From positions 54,505 through 118,504 of the forward strand of contig BJOX01000356.1 of NCBI GenBank assembly GCA_009731375.1: DNA of 64,000 nucleotides, read 5' to 3'. The notes under the pieces were generated by a model, which saw only the letters and a list, made by a program, of their open reading frames with translations, was not told the origin of the DNA and searched no databases. Below, in pieces: positions 55,237 through 64,000 of this stretch. Origin of the DNA: Paulinella micropora (lineage: Eukaryota; Cercozoa; Imbricatea; Euglyphida). The position numbers and the translations under genes were made by a program. Position 1 is the first letter of the stretch. Each line of letters opens with the position of its first letter.

Positions 55237-56021
55237 GATGTCGTAGTAGTGATCAACAGGAGGACAGTGTCAGCTCCTATGTTTGGTTTTTGTTCGTTTG
55301 TGTTCTGTTCCTCCTTCAGTCGATTGACTAGTGAAGAGAGAAACTAATAGAGAGGGTAGGATAAGATTCCCTGTCCTCTATGAAACACTGTTTGTATGTT
55401 TGTTTTTGTTTGAGAAAAATAGTCTTTGAGACTTTCTCCGATTTCTTGTTCTCCTTACTCAGATTACTTTCTCCTCCTTCTTTTCTATATTGTATCTAGT
55501 ATGAGGCACTTGGACCTACACACAGATAGTAATAGAGAAGCTAGAAAAGCTCTCCTTGAGAAGTCGACAGTCGGTCGGATAGGTTCTCAGACCTACCTTT
55601 AGAAAACGATCAGAGATTTGCAAAAATACTCTGACGTATGTGTGAGATAATGCAGATAAATGCACAAACTAGAAGGGTAGAGTGTTGTGCTCCTGTCCCT
55701 ATGCTTGTTTGTGTTTTGTGTGTGTTCCTTCACTCTTCTGTCCACCTCCTTCTTCTTGGTCTCTGTGTGAGAACAGCAAGAACGACAGAGAGTTTGTATC
55801 TGATGTCTCCTTGTGAGCACACAGATACTGATTGGGCTAGAGGGTACGAGACACCTGCTTGAGACCAATCAAATTATTTGTTTTGTGAAAGAGTTATGAG
55901 GGAGCTGTGTTGTAGTATTTGTTTTCGTCTGACGTCCCCGTGTGAGACAGGTCAGTGAAAATTCACTCTGTTGCCTGTGTGGCAAAGCAGAAAGAAATCA
56001 CCCTAGTGATGTGGACTCCAA
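55237..56021. other. Leader / possible 5' LTR of gypsy element 2
   Basis: Sequence upstream of the gag start in element direction. No coding region is seen. With the 3' end lost, an LTR cannot be confirmed. The short motif TGTGAGA/TGTGAGC recurs at 55640, 55767, 55814 and 55943. Confidence 0.35.
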
Positions 56022-56258
56022 ATGTAATGCCCCCAACGATAGCTCGTAAAAAGTCGGTAATACAACCAAACACAGTCCTCAAAAGATGAAAATGATGTCT
56101 CGTTATATTAGCTCAGTGAAACCAAAAAGGAAAACGGCAACAGACCAGGAATAAAATGGCATCAGGTCCAATCCGGACAAATAATACTGAAAAACAAGCT
56201 GGTGCACCTGTCACCAGGAAAAGGTACTTTTTACCGGCTATCCGGGGTGATGCCTACA
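56022..56258 (+). repeat. Dispersed repeat R1, copy 2
   Basis: Reverse-complement match to 22351-22588. Its right end abuts repeat R3 directly. Confidence 0.85.
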
Positions 56259-56259
56259 A

Positions 56260-56354
56260 CTGACTGCCACCAGAACCAGAACTATAAATAACTATGTAAA
56301 ACATGTATAGGCAGATATGACTAAATACTATATTCAAGTAATAAATTTGTCCAT
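56260..56354 (+). repeat. Direct repeat R3, left copy
   Basis: 95 bp beginning CTGACTGCCACCAGAACC and ending AATTTGTCCAT, repeated at 58651-58740 with a few substitutions and a 5-bp deletion. Confidence 0.85.
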
Positions 56355-58458
56355 GGCTCCACCTATTCAGGAATAGCGGCCGATATGAGCCAACATAGTA
56401 AATGTCATAAAGCCAGACAACAGCCAAACAAGACAATTAATAAAATAACATTGTTCACAACTCAAACAGCAACACCTTAAACACAACGTTAAGCAATAAG
56501 CACATCAACAGCAATATTAACTTCAATATCGCATAAGCAAGTGAGCTATCCTACGTCTCCAGTGGAGTTCAGCAATATAGCAACATCTAACTAATACTAT
56601 CCCTTACTATGTAATTCACACCATTCGAACTCGTCGAGAAATTACCACCACGCAATATGAAAGATACATATATGTACATTTCAACGTCAATACAATATAA
56701 GTAATGTATGTTCAACAGCACAACCAATCAAACAAATGATGATGAGCACAACAAACAAGCTTCCTCACATATGAGTATGTCTCCTCCACCAAACATAGAA
56801 ATAACATACACCATGCTCACATCAACAACTACGACATAAATGCAATTGACAATCGCAGTTAGCCAAGTTGAAACCAAACCAGACATATAAGTATGATCTC
56901 ACACAAACATATATCTCCTAGCTTCTTATCCATTAATGTATGTAACAGAGAAGGAAATAAACAATAATAACTCACACATACTCGCCGCAACAACCTCGAC
57001 GATACAGCAATTCATACTCACAAATTGCACAAAGCAAACACATATGAAAATATGAACACACACAAACAGGCATCTCCCCCTAACTCCTTATCCATTAATG
57101 TATGTAATAGAGAAGGAAATCCACTGAGCAATACAAAAGGGTCTAAAAGCCCTTGCCACACATCAGCACGACCGAGAGGAAGGAGAGAAGAGAGAGAGAA
57201 GAGCAACACTTGAACTGTCCGGTCTCAAAAGGAACAACAACAAAAACAATTTTCATGTCTCAGGATGGTCTCCCCCTACGTCCCCACTGCTACAGAAAAC
57301 GACGACTAGTATCCCTCCTGCTTCCAAAACTAGACAGAAGCCCCGCCGAAACACGAGCAACAGAAAAGAATGAATTTCCTTACTCCCCCTTCCTTTGCTT
57401 ACCAACCAAAGCTTAAAGTTATCATGTCAGGTCCGACTACAACAAGGGAAAACTCAACGTCCAACCGTCGCCCAAAAACGAAGGCTGCTCACCCAAACAT
57501 ACATACAACCTTGCCAACACCTTTGCAAATAACAACACTGCACGTCACCGTCTAAACTTAACCCAAGGTCCATGAACAACAACATTTTCCTCCTTCACTT
57601 CCCAAAGTCCAACAATGGTCAACTAAGTACTAGCTAGTCCTTTAAATGTCCAAACCCCTGCCCCAAATCCGTAGCAAACGACGCATACGATGTCCCTAAA
57701 CTGCTGCCCAGCTCCAACTGCTGGAGCACACACCACAGATCACGCCAGGAACGAAAAACAGCGAACAGCACCACCTGCTGCCCACCCAACTTTTGGAAAA
57801 AAATGTCCGGGACCACCGGTAAATTTGTCAACAACTTTTTGCCCAACATGGCAAACGAACAAGTCATTTGTGCCAGCGTGCACTCCCTTATTTTCCCTTA
57901 AACATTTTACATTGTTCTCAGGTGTCGCCCTTGATGAGAGGCTGCCACACCTCTTGCTAGTGTAGCCAACATGCCACACATAACGACAAGGACCACTCAA
58001 AGTTTCTTCCTTGTCGCCCACCTTTGTGATGAGTAACCTACCGGTTCTTTTGTTGTGCAGGACTTCTGAGGACTGAGCCCACCTTTTGGCGACTGCGCCC
58101 ACTTTTGGCTGGGTCCCTCCTGTCACCCTCTCACCACCACTTTGCATGTCACCTGCTTCGGTGAAATGCTAAACAACATTTCAAACTTCTTTTGTCGACG
58201 CCACTGGGTTCTCAACCCAATCAACTACAGAGTCACAAATGCTCGAACCGAGAGCAACTTATAACTAGAGTCTGATCACAGTGTCTCAAAACGAAAATGT
58301 CCCCAGCCTAGAAGCTGGACTTTGCCGCCATCACGATGACTGAATAACATCCCCACGATTCCCCTGTCCAGACTTTTCCTCCCCCGAATGCGGTTCGCAG
58401 CTCGACTGAAGATCGCTCGAGCTTCACGCAGACGAAGCACCACCAAGGCTCCATAACT

Positions 58459-58651
58459 CGTTGTAACTTTACTAGGTTGCCGGGGGAGGGGTTCCCATTC
58501 TGTACTTCAGACACTTGGTCTTTATTTAGACAGAAGGAAACTGAACCCAACACGGGCTCAATCAAATTGAACTAACTGCCCGCCTAAACTTGAATAAAGG
58601 AAATACAACTGAATATAATAGGTAAAGCAATTATCAGTTCTATGAAGGAAC
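58459..58651 (-). repeat. Dispersed repeat R2, copy 2
   Basis: Inverted match to 24219-24410, immediately followed by the right R3 copy. Confidence 0.85.
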
Positions 58652-58740
58652 TGACTGCCACCAGAACCAGAACTATTAATAACTATGTAAAACATGTATA
58701 GGCCGATATGACTAAATACTATATTTTTAAATTTGTCCAT
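58651..58740 (+). repeat. Direct repeat R3, right copy
   Basis: 90-bp copy of 56260-56354. Confidence 0.85.
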
Positions 58741-60962
58741 TGAACTGATCTGTAGAACGATTTGAGGTACCACTCGTTCATTTCAAGTTTTCAGTATTTT
58801 TCCGGAAAATCTGTGGTGAAAAGCCTCAGTCGATTTTTGATCAGCATGGCAGCCATTCTATTATTATAAAAATAGCTCGTTCTCTGCAACCACGCAACAT
58901 CCTATCAGCAGTGTTATGTTTCACCGAAGCTTAGTCAGTAGAGCTATCGTAGAGATAGTAGTCGTAACATATGTTAGGACTCGTGACCTGCACTGAGTAA
59001 CTTATTTACTTACTACGTGACTTACTTTGTTCTAGGGGGAGTGTTGGAACTACTTGAATATAATCATAATTGCAGTAAGTCGTCAATGGACCGGCCGCGC
59101 AGTATGAGATCTAGAGTAACGGTGTCGATAGAGACTTTAGGCTGGGTGACTTATGACATGATCGGGCCGGCTGTTCATACGGCCAGTGACGTGTTACGTG
59201 GCGCCGCAGTCCTGTTGGCGCCGCCTTTCTTATATTATATATCAAGTTAAAGCGGCTTAAGTACCGTGACTGCTGATAGAGTGTTGTTGCTATTGGGGGC
59301 AGATGATAGATTGTTATCATTAGTATTAATAATAATAGTCCAGCATTATATATGAGATCAATTATTAATATAAAAAATTTACTCACTGTAATAATTAATA
59401 TATTAACCATAGTATTAAAGATAATGATTCGAGTCTAAACTTGAGCTGCCGCGGGCCAGAACTTGAACCGACGCTCAAACTTATGATCCAGAGGAAAGGT
59501 AGGCCCTGAGAAAGCATGGCAAGCAGATGTACCATTGACGCTTTTAAAGCTACCAAAACTTGACGAACTAATAATGGGCAGGCGCAGCCAATTTTTCAAG
59601 TGAAAAGGCCCGTCAGCAAGTTCAACATTCGATTTTGAACCGACACTGACTGTTATATGACTAATATAAAAAAATTTACTCTAGTACTCTCCGCAATAGC
59701 TGCAGTCAGTTACTACGTGACCGACTCGGATCGCCGGGCGGGGCGGTAATCGGATCGGGTGTGGCACGGTCCCCCAAGTTCGTAGTACCGGTCACGTAGT
59801 TAACGGTAGTATATATTAATACCGGTAACTTACACTGAGAAGAATGAATTCAGTGTTGAACCACTGTGACCGTCAATGACTCCCGAACCGTGAATTCCCG
59901 CCAGTCCTCGAACGAAGTCAAAAAATATGTTTTAGATATTAATACTGCTACGAAAAATGTCTTTTTTAAGTCAAGGCAGTGATATAAGGGCAAAAGTAAT
60001 TGTAAAAACTAGTGCCACCAGTACCGCTGAGTATCAGAACAACGCACGGTCACAGTACTAAAAATATACTTAATTAATCATAGTATCTAATAACTGATAA
60101 CAATATAATCATCACTACTAATAGAACCAATAATAAATACAGTGACACTGAGGAGAAGGGCTCATTACTATTGTCCAATGATAACTGGCTTGAAAGCTGC
60201 AGTGGCAAGTATTCTCTTATTAATATTCAAAGTGTTTGCGTAACAGCAGTGCATATCTAACCTCAACCTCCGTCTACGCAAACTCAGGGATTGAAGTTGA
60301 AAAATCATGCGGCCCCGGCCCCGAGCCCGGCGGCGGGGCCTTAAATTTACAGTTTCAGGCCGGGGCTTCAATCACACTTTAGCTGGTCCTGGCGCGCTTG
60401 CACTGGTTGAACAGGCTGCGGACGGTGCATGCCACCTGTCATTATTGTGAGAGTCATGCGGCGGCGGCCGGCCGCCGCGTAAACACTTCATTTTTCTCTT
60501 TTTCTATTCTCTTGATACCACTAAGTCTTCCATTTTCCTCTTACGCTTCCCACTTATCCCTACTAGTGGCAAGTATTTTCTTATTTGAACTGTTTGCGTA
60601 AAAAAAAAAAAAAGGTTAAATCAGCCAGGTACGATCACCACAAAGCCTCGGAGCGAATGCCAAAACCGATGATGAGGGTTTGATGCAGGAGCCTCATCCG
60701 GATCCACTGAAGCTGCAAATGTGGCGGGGCCGGAGTCGTGCCGGCGAGGCATTCAAAAAACGCGAGCGGATACTCCCGGGTAAGTCTGGCTCATCAGGGG
60801 GCAGCACGGAGCATCCGTCCGTGAGGAAGTGTTGCTTCGGGAATCACTCAGTGCTTCAAGGCGAAAGAACTTGATATAATCTGTAACCCGCCGATAGATA
60901 GTTTCGAGTTTGCAGAGTGAGTAGACTGGCCGAGCCCTTTATGTAAGCCGGTCAGGCGTTAC
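58741..60962. other. Intergenic, no gene seen
   Basis: AT-rich unique sequence with a GC-rich island near 60308-60345 and another near 60455-60480. A short motif beginning AGTGGCAAGTATT occurs at 60202 and 60564 (and at 35872). The downstream part of the MYND gene's transcript should lie in the right end. Confidence 0.5.
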
Positions 60963-62686
60963 CGGTAAATGCGGTGGTAACGTTGGTAGGTGGGTTGAGG
61001 AGTTTTAGAGCTACTTTCTAAAAACATTAACAGAAAAGATGATTTTCTTGTTATTATTGCTGCTGTTGTGGTTGGGTGGAAGAGGGAGAAGAAGAAGAAG
61101 AAGAAGAAGAAAGAGAAGAAGAAGAAGAAGAAATACCTCGTGAGCATCTCTTCTTGTGCTCTGGTCAGTCTGTTTGCTCACATTCCATGCTGCAGTAGCG
61201 AACCGACTGGCAGCGAGAACATAATGATTCACTGAACATTTTCCCGCGGACACTGCAGTTCTTGTACAAGGACGGTTCGTTGCGCACTTCTTGCACATAT
61301 TTGTTGCAGCACCCAAATAACACTACCAGTACAGTTCTCACGCTGTTCTCTGCATGCCTGTAGACTATGTAAGGAACACGTCCCGAACGCACAGCCTTGC
61401 CATCAGCTGCTGACGAGGGGTACTTAGTGCCATCTTCGGTCGAGCATAACATCTCATCAAGCTCCTCTGCCCGAAAGAATTTCAGTGTGCCAGCCTGATA
61501 AAGCCTGACACAATTCGTAGCAACTTTCATTTATGCAAATTGCAAGCATTTTCATTATTACAGTAATAATTAGAGGCTATGTGGAACGAACATAATAACT
61601 GGAGGCACTTCGGAACAGGAGCATGCTAACACACAACTAGAAAAGGGTTACCGCCTCATGCGCCGAAGGGCGTCGACCCAGATCAGCGACCAGCTGCTGG
61701 AAGCATAGCGGGCAAGCAGAGCAGAAAGCGACCGCTCCTGGGTAGTGAGCCCGCAAAGATCATTCAGATGAAGCTCGGGATGTAGAATAGAATTGCCACG
61801 GGAATCGTCGCCTTTGATGGTTGTGGGGTCCTAAAGAGTCATACATTCTAGTATCACAAATCAAACGCAATGACGATAAAATAGTGGTAGCAACAATAGT
61901 AAGTGTCAAAAATATTTGTCATATCATCTTGATAAGTTAAATGTATTTATCACAATACACTGATAAAAACGCTTCGGCTAGAGCGAGTAAAACTAACCTC
62001 TCGAGATATGGGCATGTTAGGAAACATAGTCAAGACGACAGCCCTCATTTCTTGAGGAGAAATTCTTGAGAGAAATACCTATAGAAACAGCGCCATTATG
62101 ACATAACCATCTTGAACTCGAGGAGAACTGTTTACACACACATGATTATATCCGAGGGAGGGGGGATGCAAAAGGGGGGGCTGGTTGGGGGAAAGGGGGG
62201 GGGGGGTTTGAAAATTTGACACCTGAAACATTCATCGCCATGCATCTGCCAGAATGCACGAAAGCGTTGGAAAAGCTCCTTCGGCGGTGGAAGATCGTCT
62301 TCATCATTCATGATGTACTCTCCTTCTTTTCTTGCTCTTTTGATCTTTTTCTTGCTCTTGCTTTTGCTTTTCTCCTTAGCAGCGTCTTTTTCATCTTTCT
62401 CCTTGTTGTTAAGACTTCGCAGACTCACTTCAATATCCTTGGATCCCCACTTGGACTTGCTATCACTCGGCACGATCGCCGCTGGAGAAGGAGAAAGAAA
62501 GCGGCATTCGTCCAAGCTTCGCTCGGTGAAAAAAGTCTGCATAGCCCGTGCAGCGAGCTCTACCGTGGAGCGGGCAGTTGCGCTGGGCTGGCCGTCTCGC
62601 ACCTGGTTGCTGCTGCCGCTGCTGTTGTCGTCGTCGTTGTTGTTGTTGTTGTTGTTGTCATCGTCGTCGTCGTCGTCGTCGTCGTC

Positions 62687-62717
<31 letters not shown>

Positions 62718-64000
62718 TTGTTGTTGTTGTTGTTGTTGTTGTTGTGTTGTTGTTGTTGTCCCACCGGTCCATATCTGCCAGCAGCAACCAGCATTGCTGC
62801 AGACGGCAGCTCAAGACATTGCTCTCATCGCTGTCTCGCCAGCCCTTACCACGGCGTCGCCCATGTTCACCCGCGAGGCATTCTTGTATTAAAGCCTGAG
62901 CAAATACCTCCAGCCCACTTTCCTTCAAAATGTGCAGCAGCAGCTGGTAAAGTATGCGACCCACGAGAATCAGGTTGACGCCATCCAGAGGGCGCTTTTC
63001 GCGACCAAAGGCCTGGTAGAGGCGTGCACGCAGGGACTCGAACGAATCCAGGTCACCTCCCTGTCAAGCGAGTAGAGGGATTGGTCACACGTAAATGTAA
63101 ACAACTCGTGCAGATACGCAACGCGTGGTATCGTAATATATGTATTGGATGTAAACGGGTAAGTTTGCAGCAAGTACATGTGTACATATTCAACGCAACG
63201 GGTCTTTGTTTCCAAATGGAGAGACACGGAAAAGCAGCACTATACAGAAAACGGGTGGAAAACAAAAGGCAAGCAACCCTGCAGTGGTACTTTTTTTTCC
63301 TGGCACAGGGAAGACCAATCATCACATAGTAGGACTGCAATTGAAGGGGAAAAGTCCAGCAGACTCCAGGGCTTCAGATCGGGACCACTGGTTTACGACA
63401 TATGTCTTTGCAGTTCGTGAGCATTCACAGGACGACCCAATGGAGTACCGGAATACACGGAGTTGATCCTTTGCGCCGCCTAGGGTCAAAAACACACGGG
63501 CATATATTTGCTGTGAGAAAGGACGTGTAGCCTGTTCCTGTTACGTAACAATCGAGCTCAGAGCGGACTGACAGAGGAGAGAGAAACAAACTGAACACAG
63601 ATACAACTTAGTCTGTACAACAAAACAAACGACACCCAACAGACCGCACTTGAACTGACAAACTACGAAATAAAGAGAGAGAGAGAGAGAGACAGAGAGA
63701 GAGAGAGAGAAAGGAATGTTTGCGTGAGAAGTTCAGGTGAGTGCAGCTTCTCTAAAATTGTATTACCTTAATGGCAAAACCCCAGGCACGCAGAAAGCTT
63801 TTCAATACCCCCCTTCCGCAGGCCTGCCCGTTGGAGCACGGAGCTTTCCTGGACGCTAGCCCAGAGCGGCTCCAGAAAGGGCAACGACTCTGCTAGCAAG
63901 CCTTTGCTTCGGAAAGCATGGTAGAGGTGCAGCGACACCCGCAATTGCGACTCAGCGTCGATACAATAACACCCAAACTTGCACAAAAACAGGCGTACCT
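60963..64000 (-). CDS. MYND zinc-finger protein, partial, in-frame TGA
   Basis: Six exons are visible: from the window edge to 63767, then 63060-62223, 62064-61998, 61830-61652, 61504-61137 and 61017-60963, with GT-AG introns. From exon 62064 on all phases agree. Exon 5 carries a MYND finger (LCSRCQSVRYCSMECEQTD, then PEHKKRC), a zinc module that binds protein partners. A TGA (61165-61167) replaces the consensus Trp of DWPxHK. The first visible exon needs one extra base in the G6 run near 63814. Exon 2 shifts frame within an AAC/GAC repeat (62635-62760) and has a Lys/Ser-rich basic stretch after it. The N-terminal part resembles nothing I know. The 5' end lies outside the window, and the 3' end after 60963 was not found. 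Confidence 0.65.
61087..61131. repeat. GAA microsatellite in MYND gene intron
   Basis: About 15 AGA units directly after the exon 5 donor on the minus strand. Confidence 0.95.
62632..62759. repeat. GTT/GTC microsatellite within coding exon
   Basis: On the gene strand this is (AAC)n and (GAC)n, giving Asn, Asp or Thr runs depending on the frame. Coding frames before and after it differ by two bases, so the repeat holds an indel or a boundary I cannot resolve. Confidence 0.9.
63482..63720. other. First visible intron of MYND gene
   Basis: Part of the ~700-nt intron 63061-63766. It contains a GA repeat at 63676-63713, and no exon is recognised in it. Confidence 0.5.

Larger units (their letters stand above)
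56260..58740. mobile_element. Candidate non-autonomous element flanked by R3
   Basis: Two 90-95-bp direct repeats enclose 2.3 kb with no supported gene, as in small non-autonomous LTR elements. The interior has a tandem-like duplication (56921-56962 and 57086-57122). The R3 left edge is shared by both copies although their neighbours differ. No primer-binding site or target duplication was confirmed. Confidence 0.4.

Noticed and set aside
54990-55347. Plus-strand Ser/Leu-rich frames opposite gag of gypsy element 2
   Set aside because: They are antisense shadows of the Glu/Gly-rich gag N-terminus.
1-64000. CRISPR arrays, bacterial operons, tRNA or rRNA genes
   Set aside because: The regular repeats are eukaryotic microsatellites without spacers, and I recognised no tRNA or rRNA sequence by eye. 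A tRNAscan-type search was not possible.

Overview
The window is nuclear DNA from a eukaryote, most likely a unicellular alga or other protist. Host genes have spliceosomal GT-AG introns of roughly 90 bp to over 1 kb, four retroelement lineages are present, simple-sequence repeats are extremely abundant, and there is no bacterial gene organisation. I cannot name the species. The sequence is a draft scaffold: seven N runs, several beside long poly-G tracts, and several reading-frame breaks at homopolymers, so some 'broken' genes may be consensus errors.

Layout. 0.5-9.6 kb is an inverted repeat (arms about 3.5 and 3.9 kb around a 1.7-kb spacer) made of purine/pyrimidine microsatellite plus a decayed non-LTR (LINE-type) reverse transcriptase that is itself interrupted by a ~1-kb insertion. 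12.9-21.5 kb is a Ty3/gypsy-type element: hairpin-rich leader, frameshifted gag, and an intact 1188-codon protease/RT/RNase H frame, with no recognisable integrase. 25.3-31.6 kb (minus) is the best host gene: twelve exons splice in phase into 512 aa with an EF-hand-like N-terminus, a RING1-IBR-RING2 ubiquitin ligase module, two membrane segments and a RanBP2-type zinc finger. 37.0-43.3 kb (minus) is a frameshifted Ty1/copia element. 44.9-49.2 kb (minus) is a four-exon gene of the DUF7869 kind, with a small divergent three-exon gene beside it (49.8-50.4 kb). 50.4-55.2 kb (minus) is a second, truncated gypsy element. 56.0-58.7 kb holds dispersed repeats shared with 22-24 kb. 61-64 kb (minus) is a MYND zinc-finger gene that runs off the window end.

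Most notable. A 23-nt perfect or near-perfect palindrome occurs eight times between 43.5 and 50.0 kb and nowhere else I could see. It lies in all three introns of the DUF7869-type gene and in an intron of the neighbouring gene, each time with the same loop orientation relative to transcription. Other leads are covarying tandem hairpins just upstream of the first gypsy gag, degenerate tandem copies of individual exons inside the ubiquitin ligase gene, a 19-nt intron-like stretch that would fuse gag to pol in the second gypsy element, and an in-frame TGA exactly where the MYND consensus has tryptophan.

How the parts relate. The retroelements are independent insertions of different ages. The ubiquitin ligase and the MYND gene look like ordinary host genes. 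The DUF7869-type gene may itself derive from a mobile element, and its introns share a repeat with the adjacent gene.
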